Shown one piece after another: positions 1 to 11,107 of a DNA stretch of 64,000 bases. Each line of letters begins with the position of its first letter. The stretch's first letter is position 1. The stretch comes from Chenopodium formosanum (Eukaryota; Streptophyta; Magnoliopsida; Caryophyllales; Amaranthaceae). The translations under genes were made by a program, and so were the position numbers. The DNA lies in NCBI GenBank assembly GCA_024500155.1, contig CM044875.1, positions 18,809,203 through 18,873,202 on the forward strand, given 5' to 3'. Below the pieces are notes generated by a model. That model saw only the letters and a list, made by a program, of their open reading frames with translations, made no database searches and was not told where the DNA came from.

Positions 1-644
1 CATACAAGAAAGGGTTGAAGGTTCTAATATGCGATAAGGACGGAAATATTGCTAACACTACAAACAATGTAGTATATAAAGAAGTATTTCAAAATTTGCC
101 ATGAGAAGGTATTACTAAACACTAATTAATAAATAAATTAATATTCATCATTTGCTAACTTTGTTTTACATCTACATTGTTATACTCTCTAACTTTTTTT
201 GTAATCAATTTTTACATTGCAGTGCTACAATTCATGGACTTTTATTAATGCCCAACAAATGGACGAAGTAGGTAGAAATTGAAAGCCATTAAGTACTTTA
301 ATTAGATTTTTGTGGTTAGAGTCGAATAATTTAACTTTTATTCAAACATTGTATGTGTTGGTCTGAAGCTTAAATTGATTTGTTTGTGTTATTTTTTTTC
401 TTCGTATAAGACAATTATTTATTGCATGATTACTTATATGATCAGGGAGCAAGAAGTTTTAACAAAAACACTTCTACAACGACATATCATTCACACTATA
501 CAGTTGATGATAGTTTTGTTTCATATTTTTATTACTCATTAATTGGATTAATATCACTTTTTTTTTGACGAAGATTAATACCGCATATTATTAGTTAATC
601 TTATTTAATATTATAAGTCGTGCATCGCACGGGTATTGTACTAG
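1..644 (+). mobile_element. Helitron, 3' part only
   Basis: The segment ends in a typical plant Helitron 3' terminus. A 5-bp stem (CGTGC at 619-623, GCACG at 627-631) is followed after a short spacer by CTAG at 641-644, with T as the next base, as expected for insertion between A and T. The C-terminal codons of the Helitron Rep/helicase lie upstream, so this is the tail of an element that could encode its own transposase. The 5' end is outside the window. No terminal inverted repeat or TSD is expected for this class. The 540 bases between stop codon and terminus show nothing else. Confidence 0.85.
3..104 (+). CDS. Helitron Rep/helicase, C-terminal fragment
   Basis: An open frame runs from the window edge to TGA at 102-104, giving 33 codons. 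Its end contains KGLKVLICDKDG and, further on, VVYKEVFQNLP. This is the characteristic C-terminus of the PIF1-like helicase part of plant Helitron RepHel proteins, which nick and unwind DNA during rolling-circle transposition. The rest of the protein lies to the left. The stop stands 540 bp before the Helitron 3' hairpin, in the expected orientation. No damage is visible in this short piece, so whether the whole gene is intact cannot be judged. Confidence 0.8.
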   Translation, partial: YKKGLKVLICDKDGNIANTTNNVVYKEVFQNLP

Positions 645-1381
645 TGAGAGTACTAAATTCAGAACTAATGATCTGAAAGCTCTTATTTTTATATAAATTT
701 AAGGTAACATTAGGAAACCATAAAATATTAACAACAATACGAAGTATATGAAGCAAATTAATTAATAATACTCTTATTTGATAGTAGTGCTTTATGTTCA
801 AGCATTTACGTACTATGAACAATACCAAAGAAAAAGAAAAAAAAAACATATGAGTGTTTTGGATAAAAATAAAAAATAAACATAAGAAAAGAAAGCAAAT
901 ACTTACAAAGTTGGATTTGGAAGAAATGTTATGTAGGGTTGTAGGAGTACTAATGTACAACTAAAAAGAACTATAGTCTAAAATTGTGACCTCTTTTCAG
1001 TTTCTGGTGGACTCTTGATTGTATGTTAAGCCTTAAGATACCAGTTATTTACTTTTTAATAATAGCATGTCTCTATGATTTTGTTTTTAATTATTTTTTT
1101 TCCCTTTTTGGGGGGAGGAGAATGGAAGTACAATTGTACCTCTATATACCCCGACCATTTGAATCCGCCACTTGTACATACTACGTATTATAATTTGCTA
1201 TTTTATTAAAAATAAAATAAAATTTTAAACCAAAAGTTTAATCTTAAAAATCTATCCAAATTTTATTGAAAATAAAAAAATAAAATATTTTTTTAATCCT
1301 ATAAAATTTATCTAAATTTATTCAATTTTTTTTTTTCAATACGCCACGTAGTCGCTGTCTCATGATCTGGCTAAAATTTTA

Positions 1382-1385
<4 letters not shown>
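645..1385. other. intergenic, no gene seen
   Basis: AT-rich sequence with homopolymer runs. The open frame on the minus strand around 601-960 crosses the Helitron end, is low-complexity, and is not a credible gene. No other element boundary could be fixed here. Confidence 0.6.

Positions 1386-1417
<32 letters not shown>
1386..1417. repeat. (TA)n microsatellite
   Basis: About 16 TA units directly abut the first of two related elements. This is consistent with insertion into TA repeats. Confidence 0.95.
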
Positions 1418-1420
<3 letters not shown>

Positions 1421-2070
1421 GAGGGATCCGGTAAGAACCCCTCATTATATAAGAATCCTTTCTTATGTAAAAACACCTTATGTTTAAAACTTTTTTCAAT
1501 GTTCTAATTTTTTTTCGGCTTATGTTCTAAAACTTTTCCTATATTCTAATTTTTTTTTCGGCTTATGTTCTAAAACTTTTCCTATATTCTAATTTTTTTC
1601 TACTTATGTTCCAAATTATTTCCTACTCCGTATGTTCTAAATTTTTTTTTAAGCTTATGTTCTAAATTTGGTTCCTATGTTCTAAATTATTATTTCAGCT
1701 TATGTTTTAAATTTTTTCCTATATTCTAAATCATTTTTTCAGCTTATATTATAAATTTTTTCCTATGCTATAACACCTTATGTTCTAAATTATTTTTCTT
1801 ATGTTCTAAATTTTTTTTCACTTATGTTCTAAATTTTTGCTATCTTCTAATTTTTTTTTTCCTTGTGTTCTAAAATCTTTCCAATGTTCTAAATTGTTTT
1901 CACTGTTCTAATTTTTTTTTTCTATGTTCTAAACATGAATTTCTCAAAATTACAGAAATGCCATTACTAAAGGATTATTTTAGATGGTATGATCAAAACT
2001 AATAAAGAGCTGAGATTGGTTCTTATATAAGACTGAGTTCTTATATAGAGGAGGGTTCTTACATGAGCCT
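1418..2070. mobile_element. microsatellite-targeting MITE-like element, copy 1
   Basis: The left end reads GGGATCCGGTAAGAACCCCTC just after the TA tract. The right end (about 2043-2062) carries GAGGAGGGTTCTTAC, an imperfect inverted copy of the left end. The interior is a degenerate tandem array built on a TTATGTTCTAAAT-plus-T-run unit of roughly 20-26 bp and has no coding potential. Rice Micron elements are known to insert into TA microsatellites. The resemblance here is by ends and target only, so the class is inferred. Confidence 0.55.
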
Positions 2071-2141
<71 letters not shown>

Positions 2142-2142
2142 A
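2071..2142. repeat. (CT)n followed by (TA)n microsatellite
   Basis: A run of about 24 CT units passes directly into about 11 TA units. It separates two related MITE-like elements. Confidence 0.95.
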
Positions 2143-2583
2143 GGGATCCGGTAAGAACTTCTCTTTATATAAGAACCCTTTCTTATGTAAGAACACCTTA
2201 TGTTCAAAACTTTTTTCTATGTTCTAAATTTTTTTCTGCTTATGTTCTAAACTTTTTCCTATATTCCAAATTATTTCCTATGTTCTAAATTTTTTTTTTA
2301 GCTTATATTCTAAATTTGTTCCTATGTTATAAATTATTATTTCAACTTATGTTCTAAATTTTTTCCTATGTTCTAAATTATTTTTTTTACTTATGTTATA
2401 TATTTTTTTGCATATGTTATAAATTATTTTTTCAACTTATGTTCTAATTTTTTTTTTCTACGTTCTAAATATAAACTCCTAAAAATTACAGAAATGCCAT
2501 TACTAAATGATCATTTTAGATGGTTAAATCAAAACTAATAAAGGGTTCTTATATAAGGTTGGATTCTTATATAGTGTAGAGTT

Positions 2584-2588
<5 letters not shown>
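2143..2588. mobile_element. microsatellite-targeting MITE-like element, copy 2
   Basis: Begins with AGGGATCCGGTAAGAAC, shared with copy 1, and has the same internal TTATGTTCTAAAT array. The last 120 bp also match copy 1 (AAACTAATAAAG, then GTTCTTATATAAG), before dissolving into TA repeats. It is shorter than copy 1 because the interior array has fewer units. No ORF. Confidence 0.55.

Positions 2589-2650
<62 letters not shown>
2589..2650. repeat. (TA)n microsatellite
   Basis: About 30 TA units with one ACA interruption, bordering the right side of MITE-like copy 2. Confidence 0.95.
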
Positions 2651-2653
<3 letters not shown>

Positions 2654-3871
2654 GGTTAGGCATTTTTTTATTCTTACTTTATGTCAAGATTGCAATGTAG
2701 TTGTGAAGACGAGTAATTTATGGAATTCTTATTTTCATAACCTCTTATTCAAGGGTAATATGCGTTGTAAAACCATTGGTGATTGACCATGAATGAACGA
2801 ATTATTCAAGGGTAGTATATACGTGGAATGCACATATGCGGTAAATGTAATAAACCATAGTGAGTCAGGCTCAAGAAATGGTTGATTTCCATTTTAATTT
2901 ATGGTTGAATAATATCAATAGGATTGGTCATCATTCACTAGTATATCTCTGCTTCTTAAACGTGTAAAATGAACATATAATACAAACCTAAAGCCCTAGC
3001 CAAATTAAATACTCCTCTAAACCCCTTGTATTATTTGCCCCAGGCCATTTTCATTGTGCACTAGGATGGATGTTTTGAAAAAAGAAAAAGTTGTCTCACG
3101 TTAAATGAGTAAAAATATTTTTTGTTTGGAATGTAGAAAACTATATGGGTATAATTTTTGGAATTATTATAATTTTTTAGAGTAATATACTCCCTAGAAG
3201 TTTACTTTTGTCTATTCATAGTTTGTAGGGTAAATAGAGAATAATCAAGAAGAAGAATTTGGACAGATTTGCCCATTTCTTCAAATGGTAATATCAACAG
3301 ATTTGCAAAAAAAAAAAAAAAAAAACAAAAAAAAAAAAAATAAAAATGCTTCATGGTTCAAATTGAATATCATCAATAAAAAAAAACAATTACAAAAATA
3401 AAAGTTTGTATTTCAAATTGCTCATTTAGCAATCAAATCTCACAATATTAAAAATTAATAACAAAAAAAAAAAAAAAATCCCTTAAAAGAGAAGGAAGTC
3501 ATAAAAATAAATCAAAATTCAAAGGCACCCAAGATATGGTGAATGATACTTGAAACTTTGAATGTGAAAAGTGAAAAAGAGAATGAGTCTTATATGGTTT
3601 GAATAGTGAATTAGGAGAGTAGCTGAGTATGAATTTAGAGAGAAAATATGAACCTTATAAATTAACAAGAGAAAATAAGTACGATTATGAACTTAGAGTA
3701 AAAGATGAGAGAAAAAAGGTCATGTTATATGAATGTTCATAAAATAATCAATAAAATTATTCATTTAGTACAATTAACTTTCGTCAAAAAAAAAAAAAAA
3801 AAAATTACTTACAAAACATTTCTTATCTTAAAAATATGACCTGAGCACAAAAACTGCTTATTTCGAGATAA
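2651..3871. other. intergenic, no gene seen
   Basis: AT-rich. Contains A-runs near 3307-3341, 3464-3478 and 3786-3804, but no open frame of credible composition and no element ends that I could pair. Confidence 0.6.
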
Positions 3872-3873
3872 TA

Positions 3874-4349
3874 CTCCTTCTGACTTTGGGTCTGTTCACT
3901 TCAGCTTAATTTCAGTTCAGTTTAGTTCAGTTCTGCTTCAATCACTTCAGTTCATATATCAGTTCATTTTAGTTCAGCTCCTAATTTCCTTCTCTTATAA
4001 AATATTCATTTCAGCTCTATCCAGTTTAGTTCATTTCTGTTCAGTTCAGCTTCAATCAGTTCAGTTCAGCTCAATTCAGTAAATATGAACAGACCCATAA
4101 AATAATTGACACACTTCACTTATTTTTCCCTCAAACTTTAACCCTTTTTTTAATATATCATATATTTTTAATATATGAAATATTTTTAATAAAAACTTGA
4201 TATGATATTCCAATAACAAACATTTAGGTAGATTCAACAACAATTAACTTTTTTTTACAACAATTTATTTTTTATATTATCAAAAAAAGATGCATGGTCA
4301 AAGTTGGAAAAAAAAGTTCAAGTACGCCAATTATTCTGAGATGGTGGAG
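3874..4349. mobile_element. Stowaway-like MITE, interrupted
   Basis: The left end (TA, then CTCCTTCTGAC...) and the right end (...CATCTCAGAATAATTGG read in reverse, then TA at 4350-4351) form the TACTCC...AATAATTG terminal inverted repeat of plant Stowaway elements with a TA target duplication. The left repeat is split after 3887 by a Tourist-like element and resumes at 4097 with AAAATAATTGACACACTT. No coding capacity. Confidence 0.65.
3888..4096. mobile_element. Tourist-like MITE inside the Stowaway
   Basis: A 10-bp terminal inverted repeat, GGGTCTGTTC / GAACAGACCC, encloses 209 bp rich in CAGTTCAG repeats. It is related in sequence to the element at 5320-5416, which has clean TAA duplications. 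Here the flanking triplets (TTT and ATA) no longer match. It interrupts the left inverted repeat of the Stowaway element, so it is the younger of the two. Confidence 0.65.
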
Positions 4350-4351
4350 TA

Positions 4352-5316
4352 ATTGCGAGGAACATAGTCAAGGTAATAATTCATCAATTAAAAGTATAAT
4401 AGTATTATGTTGCAATTACTAAAAATGGAGAAATTATGACGTAACATTCCCATGCTAAACTAATGTAGTACAATAATTATTGGACGACATGTTAAAAGCT
4501 GATTATTCTTACTAATGTGGATCAACAACTCTAAATTCTTCCAAAAACTATATTAAAAAATAAAATAAAAATGGAGGGTACAAGTACAAAAGAGGTGTAC
4601 CTAAACCTAAAATGGCCGGTTACCTTAAAATTAGCTAGGTATCTTTGCAGTAAGATTCCATTTGTAATTAGTAGATTCGATTTTATTAAAGCTGAAAATA
4701 ATAAAATTAATTTAGAAAAGATGATCAAATTGATAGTAATATAATTAAAAAAAATAGATTAGGAAGTGATTATGCATGCTTGCAGAGTAAAAGTAGACAC
4801 CACTTTGTCTAATTATAAGATTAATAATTAATTAGGCAAAATGTAGTGATTAACAGTAACTAACCATTTAGCTTAAAATGTCAGTGCTAATTTTTTTGTC
4901 ATAGTAGTAACATGCTTAAGTGAATTTAAGGCCGAAAGCTAGCTAGATACCAAAGAATTTTGAACAGATTCCAAGTGGTTTGGTGAAGATTCTATTTGAC
5001 TTATAAATTTAATAAATTTAGTTTATTGCTATTCATGTCAATTTTTAATAGTATCAACTATCAAGGTATCATTATTACATGTGAAAATCATAAGGTTTTG
5101 TTGCATTATTGCAACATGTAATGTTATGTTTGCCATATTTCAGAAGCATGAAATTTGTCGATATTTTAAAGATTTCCTTTTTCATATCAACCTCTCTTTA
5201 AACTACGGCGGATCTAGAGATTGAGCAATGGATGTATTGAATCTGTTAGTCCCTTTGCAGCGATTATCACAAGGGTCTATTGTCTATAAACGTAACTAAA
5301 TCATTTTCAGGGTAAC
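4352..5316. other. intergenic, no gene seen
   Basis: AT-rich sequence. A short minus-strand frame at 4531-4728 looks accidental: 65 codons with no recognisable motif. Confidence 0.55.
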
Positions 5317-5319
5317 TAA

Positions 5320-5416
5320 GGACATGTTCTGATTTACTAAATCGAGCTGAACTGTTTATGAGAGAAGGAAATTAGGAACTGAACTGAACTGAAATTAAGG
5401 TGAAGAGAACATGTCC
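5320..5416. mobile_element. Tourist-like MITE (97 bp)
   Basis: Perfect 10-bp terminal inverted repeats, GGACATGTTC / GAACATGTCC, are flanked by a TAA duplication (5317-5319 and 5417-5419), the target signature of PIF/Harbinger elements. The interior GAACTGAACTGAACTG run is the reverse complement of the CAGTTCAG run in the element at 3888, so both belong to one family in opposite orientations. Confidence 0.85.
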
Positions 5417-5459
5417 TAAATACTTCCCTAATACTATGCTTTCTAATGTATGTAATTTA

Positions 5460-6605
5460 GGAAAAATACACTTTAATAATCCCAACTATTGCCGATTTAC
5501 CTACAATAATCCCAACTAAAGTTTCGATTTTAATAATCCTAACTATGCACTCAGTTTTCCTAGAGCAGACCCAGCCGACCATTAACCTAATATAACAGGT
5601 TGCTTTGATACGTTGCATCACGTGAGTGGTTCAAAAAAAATTAAAAATAAAAAAATTGAAAAAAAAAATACAAAAAAAAAACCCTCCTCTCCTTACCAGC
5701 CACCCCCATTCCCCTAGCCCAACCGGATTTTGCCACCACCTCGCCAAAAACCTCCCTTTTCCCCTTCCACTCCACCGAAAACATGCAACGACCTTCCACA
5801 ACTCCACCCTCGAAATCGCCCCTCCCTTCCCCTACCCCTGAAATCGCCTGAAACTAACCCCCAGCCATCCGCAAAACCACCAGCCCGCCCGCGAAACCAC
5901 CCCAACGTCCCTCCTTTTCCGCCTAGCTCCGATCGCGAAATCACCCCAACTTCCCTCCTTATCTCCTTCTGCCTAGATCTGCAAGCAAAACTTCCCAACC
6001 TCCCCTGCGCCGGTTATTAGAGATTAAATTGATGTTTGTGGTGGTTGATCGTTGATGGTTGTTGTGTGCACGTCGTTGGCAAATGCTATAGTTGTAGTTG
6101 TTATTGCGATGACCAAGCGGAGAACAATTAAGTGTGGATGTGGGGTGGATCGTGGCTAGTCGTTTTGGGAATTAGGAGGGCCATTGACTTGTCGTTGGCG
6201 ATGCAGGTCTACGGGAGGAGAAATTATTATGTCTGCAGTTGGTGGTTTTGGGGGTTGGGAGGCTTGCCGGTTGGTGGTTTTGGGGTGGCTGGTAGTTTTA
6301 GGGGTTGAGAAGGCCCGTCAACTGGTGGTTTTGGGGTGGTCGGGGGTTTTGGAGGTTGGCCTAGGGTTTCATGGTGGGTGGAGGGAGGAGGGGGTGGTTG
6401 GGATGGTTTTTGTTATTTTTTATTATTTTTTTAATATTAAGCCAATCATGTGCTAACATGTGGCATTTAAAAATTAAAAGGTAATCGGTTTTGGGTGTAT
6501 TGAAGGCAAACTGGCCTAATAGTTAGGATTATTTTAAAAAAAACCTTAGTTGGGATTATTGTAGATAAATCGGCAATAGTTGGGCTTATTAAAGTGTATT
6601 TTTCC
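5460..6605. mobile_element. non-autonomous Mutator-type TIR element with GC-rich interior
   Basis: Long terminal inverted repeats of about 65 bp start GGAAAAATACACTTTAATAA at both ends. Left and right copies differ at only a few positions. They are flanked by 9-bp direct repeats TGTAATTTA (5451-5459) and TATAATTTA (6606-6614), one mismatch, which is the Mutator signature. The interior has no transposase. Between about 5690 and 6420 it is far more GC-rich than its surroundings: a C-rich half (5690-6010), then a G-rich half (6150-6410). Short proline-rich or glycine-rich open frames follow from that composition. A captured gene piece (Pack-MULE) is possible but not identified. Confidence 0.8.
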
Positions 6606-6614
6606 TATAATTTA

Positions 6615-7522
6615 CTAGTTTCTATGTGAAAGTATATATAGAGCCAGATTTCATAAAACTACCATATATGCTATATGCAGTGTCCTGCATATAAGCATTT
6701 AATATATTTCATTTTTTAATATTAAGTTGGGAATTTATCGACAATTGACGAATAAATCGGTATAATGAATGTTAATTTAATGTCTATTCTTTCTACTTTT
6801 AGCTTCTTATTATGTACAGCTCTAAGGGCTTCATATAGCTTTTTACTTAATTTAATACTGAGTCACCAAATTTAATGAAATTACAGCGTGTAAAATGCAA
6901 AACATTGTGGTTTACAATTTAATACGTACAAACTAAAATGTAAATAATAATAAAAAAAAATAAAATCTTAATTTGTTTATTAGAAAAAAATTTAATAGTA
7001 TATTGATATGAATGTGGTTTAGAGCTAACAATTTGAAATTTTGATATTTGAATAGTAGCAAATCACTAAAATACTCATAATAAAATAATTATGGAGTATA
7101 TGGGTTTGAGATTCAATGAGAAGGTTTTCAAAATGAGAAGTAAGGATGAATGTGTATATATTTTGAGTTGAATATGTATACATTTATGCACAAAAAATAA
7201 ATTTACGCACATATTTGATTTTTAATTTTTAGCCTGCTATTTTTTATTTTTGCTAAAGGTGCAAAATTTGATTTTTGGCCTGCTATTTTTTTCCAGGTTT
7301 ATTTCTTAATAACAAAATTTATGCACAAAAAATAAATTTATGCACAATTATTTTTTTTTCCAGGTTTATTTTAGATGAATAATAATATGTTTTTTTTTAC
7401 ACAATTAGTTAAAAAAATATGCACACTTAGTACAAATTATGTGCGTAAATTTTTTTTCTTATTTAACACTTAAATAGTGATATATAATATTGATATACAA
7501 GAACATATGTAATACATGTATA
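6615..7522. other. intergenic, no gene seen
   Basis: AT-rich. The phrase GCACAAAAAATAAATTTA and a GCCTGCTATTTTTT motif each recur between about 7185 and 7350, suggesting a small local duplication. No coding signal. Confidence 0.55.
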
Positions 7523-7524
7523 TA

Positions 7525-7785
7525 CTCCCTCTATATCAAAATAAATGCACTAATATACGCGGGACATATGCCAACATGGAACTTTACTTATATCTTAGTT
7601 ATCAAATTTCAATAAGTATGAATTATAAAAATAAATATATGAAAAGTATATATTGAAATGATTTAAACTAGTGTTAATATGATTGTGTTCAATGTAATGT
7701 ATAAAAACACCAAGTATAAGGTCAAAGTGGTGTGTGTGAATAGTTCAAAATTCACATTAAGGCATTTATTTTGAAACAAAAGGAG
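7525..7785. mobile_element. Stowaway MITE
   Basis: Terminal inverted repeats CTCCCTCTATATCAAAATAA and, at the other end in reverse, CTCCTTTTGTTTCAAAATAA, flanked by TA at 7523-7524 and 7786-7787. This is the classic plant Stowaway (Tc1/mariner) terminus. 261 bp, non-coding. Confidence 0.85.
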
Positions 7786-7867
7786 TAGTATTCAAAAGTT
7801 TTAAAGGTTTTAGTAAGTTCAAATTGACAACGAGAAAAAAAAAACATGAATTTGTACTCCATACTTA

Positions 7868-8246
7868 GGCCATGTTTAGTTCACCTTATTTTTTTTTTAA
7901 TTATTTTACATCAAATTAGGAAAAATAAGTTCAGATCAGATCAGATCGAAAAAATAAGTTTTGACATACTTTATCGCTTAATGTGACTTTTTATCTCTAA
8001 ATACCTTTGATTTCTTTAAAAAAAAATTATGAAAAATTATATATTTATAAAATACACATTATAACAAAGCTAACAGACCCAACTTGATATATTTTTTCTT
8101 TATATATTATCGTACACAGAAGGTCAAATTTTGGTCAAATTAGGCAATCAAATCAGACTACACCAGATCATATCAGACCAAATCAGATCGCACTAGATAA
8201 TTTTAGATCAAATCTGATGAGCAAAAATAAAGGAACTACACAACCC
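7868..8246. mobile_element. Tourist-like MITE (379 bp)
   Basis: The left end GGCCATGTTTAGTTCACC and the right end GGAACTACACAACCC (inverted) are flanked by TTA at 7865-7867 and 8247-8249. This GGCC...TTTAGTTC terminus with a TWA target is typical of plant Tourist (PIF/Harbinger) MITEs. The interior carries AGATCAGATCAGATC-like repeats shared with the neighbouring element at 8338. Non-coding. Confidence 0.8.
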
Positions 8247-8337
8247 TTAATATGTTTACATTTAACTCTTTATTATACAATGCATTAAGGTTGTATATAC
8301 TATTATCTTATTTAGGGCTTTTTTTAAAGGAAATTTA

Positions 8338-9262
8338 GGGCTTATTTAGTTCACCTTATTTTTTTCTTATTTGAGCTAATCTAGTATGATCTGGTCTAGG
8401 GCTGCAAATGAGCTGATACGTTTGTAAAAAATTCGCGAACAAGCTCGGTCAAACTTGTTTATTAAGTATTGAACGAGTCCGAACATGAATTTGAGGCTCG
8501 TTCAGTAAACGAGCTCAACTCGAACAACTTTGTGCTCGGCTCGTTAATTTTCACAAACACTCGTTCATGGCTTGTTAATAACTCGTACATATGATCGTTC
8601 ATATGCTCATTTATAAGTCGTTCAAGCTCAAAACAATTAATTTCACTGTTTTAATTATTCTTAAAATAGTACAATTTTAATTTGGAACGAAATCAATTAT
8701 AATCAATTACTATATATTATCAATTAGCCATGTTAATAATATCATATAAAATTAAAATATATGGAGTATTATTTTTAAGAAAGTGAATAGCATATTTGCT
8801 CAAATTTCTCATTTATAATGTCAATTACTCAATTACTTCCTATCTTGTTGTTATGATGAATATCATCAAACGACTTTTCTAATTAGAGTATACTTATAAT
8901 TTTTCAAAGTTGATTAACATTAGCTTAATTGAGCTTGTTCACGTTTTAGTTCGTTCAAATTAGATCTTGTTCTTTCAAAAAAAAAAATAAGATCTTGTTC
9001 AAGCTCGAACTCGAATCACAAACGAACAAGCTCAAGCCGAGCTCGAACAAGGCAAAACATTAATGAACAAAGCTCGATCACAAAATTATGAAGCTCGTTC
9101 AAGCTCGAGCATGTTCGAACACTTGAAATATTTATCAAGCTTAGCTCGAACAAGTAAAAACTCGACTCGGCTCGGATTGTTTACAGCCCTAATCTGGTCC
9201 AGTATGATTTGATTATTTGATTTTTGCTAAAACAAGTAAAAATGATGTGAACTAAACATGAC
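8338..9262. mobile_element. Tourist-like MITE split by a hAT element
   Basis: Termini GGGCTTATTTAGTTCACCTT and, inverted, GTCATGTTTAGTTCAC, with TTA at 8335-8337 and 9263-9265. It is the same family as the element 90 bp upstream. The body is interrupted at 8397-9191 by a hAT-type insertion. The element's own length without the insertion and one TSD copy is about 122 bp. Confidence 0.75.
8397..9191. mobile_element. non-autonomous hAT element (795 bp)
   Basis: It starts TAGGGCTGCAAATGAGC and ends with the inverted form TTGTTTACAGCCCTA. An exact 8-bp duplication ATCTGGTC lies at 8389-8396 and 9192-9199. An 8-bp duplication with TAGGGCTG ends is diagnostic of hAT elements. The interior is full of GAACGAGCTC/GAGCTCGTTC-like motifs in both orientations and has no transposase frame. 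Confidence 0.9.
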
Positions 9263-9265
9263 TTA

Positions 9266-9930
9266 TAGTTTATACTTCCTTGGTTTCCTAAGTCCTACTC
9301 ATACTCCGTTTTCATTTATTTTCTAAATTATATATACTTAATTCTTTTTATTTCACTTAATTCTTTTTATGGCAACCTATTATTCATTTTTATCATTTAA
9401 AGCCTCATTTTGTGGCACCTAATTGTATTTGATAAACTCTTTTGTATAACTTTTCTCTTTAATGAAAAGGTACTCAAATGCATGATCCTTATTTTCGCTT
9501 TTCCTTAATTTACATAGATAGAACTAAGTAGAATATAATATTATTTGGTTTGCAATCCATTACGTACCTAGAAAAGTGTATCAAATCAGCAATATGTACC
9601 TGTAACTTTTAATTGCTTGTTTATTAGGCGGTTACAAATGCAAATCCATGAGAAGTAGTGACTAGTGATGAGATAACTGCAACAATAATTGAGATGAGAT
9701 TGGAAGCTAATCACACAAAATTAAGCTTTGAATTTGGATTAGCTTAAGGGTGAATTGGGTGAAAACACCGAAAAAGATGATGAGATATTGATTGGTTGGC
9801 ACTTGCCGTTGTTTCATATTGTTATTTCAAATTTGACTAATTTTATCTCACTCAAATATTTCAAATAGGAAAAATATGAAAAGGATGGAGTAAAATGTTT
9901 TAGTTCGCATAAAAGAGAGAAATCTACATA
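9266..9930. other. intergenic, no gene seen
   Basis: AT-rich. A stretch near 9285-9320 resembles one end of a Stowaway repeat, but I could not pair it with a second end. Confidence 0.5.
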
Positions 9931-11107
9931 CTTTTTTTTTCACTCACAAATGCTAAGAAGTAACCCCATATTACACAAGTCTAAAAAGTCAACATATCCC
10001 AACACAAGCCTAAGATTACAAAGCTACCTTCTAGGAAGGGTTATTTAGCAATCAAAGACTTCCTACTGGCTTAGGAACTGAAACCACCTTCTAGGAAGGG
10101 TGCTGTAGAACCAGGACCAAACAAACAACACTACTGCAACAAAAACCAGACAACATTACAAAAAACAAGTATTTCCTGTCAGCCTAATTGCATCTACAAG
10201 CAATATTAAACATCACATCTCTAATGATAACTGAACTAGGTTTACAAACACCATTAAACATCACTGAATTTCTCTAAATCCATATGATGTAAACATTTTC
10301 AGCAAAAGCCATAAGCATTAGTCTTCCTTTGGTGCTGTTATTCCTGCATTTCTGCTTAATCCATTGCACTTCAGCATTAAAATGCAAGATCTGTCTGTTG
10401 CATTTAAAAACCTGCAGGCACTCCAAACACTATGTGAGTAATCACAATTAAAAAATAGATGTTGAACATTCTCATGGTTCTCTAAACACAACAAGCAAAT
10501 AGGACCGCATGGTATTTGCCCAGAGAGTAACCTATCTTTGCATTGGTAACAAGCCTATTCCACAAGACTAACCATAGGATAAATAGGCTTTTAGGAGTAG
10601 CTTTGTTATTACACATCAGCCTTCTCCATCCTACTTTTTCTGTCTGAGGTCTAAGCAAGGTATACAAGTTCTTGATTTTCATTTAACTACCTTGAGTAAA
10701 GGCACCCTAACCTACCTCCTACTTGATCTATCCACCACCTCTTTATATTGCAAAATTTACTTTATTACCCAGGAACAATTCTTAGGGACGGGAAAACCCC
10801 AGCAATCTCTGTCTTTGAAATAATACACATGTACTCATTTAACCCAAAGATTATCAGCTTTATAAGCCAGATCCCACAACAATTTGGTTACAACAACCTT
10901 GTTTCACTCAGGCAATGAGAGAACATTTCATCCTCCACTAACGTAACCTTGGGTAAGCAAACTGTATCTCAAGCCACTAAAGCTTTCCTAGAAAAGCCAA
11001 AACTTCCAGTCCAAAGAAAAGCTCTAAACCTAGCTTCAATTTCTTTTAAAGTTTTCTTAGGCAAGACAAAAATCTGAGCCTAGTATGTCTGTACACCAAA
11101 CAAGACC
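9931..11107 (-). pseudogene. LINE ORF2 tail with zf-RVT domain, decayed
   Basis: Read in reverse, the block translates in pieces as a LINE C-terminus. A segment containing LPKKTLKEIEARFRAFLWTG lies near 11000-11075. At 10482-10682 a stretch with TPKSLFILWLVLWNRL is the hallmark of the reverse-transcriptase zinc-binding domain found after LINE reverse transcriptases in plants. Several stops separate them, so no functional product is expected. The 3' non-coding part repeats CCTTCTAGGAAGGGT twice (near 10030 and 10085) before the poly(A) remnant. Confidence 0.75.

Noticed and set aside
5626..6456. Proline-rich and glycine-rich open frames on both strands
   Set aside because: They follow from C-rich and G-rich composition inside a Mutator-type element, overlap each other on opposite strands, and show no domain or splice structure.
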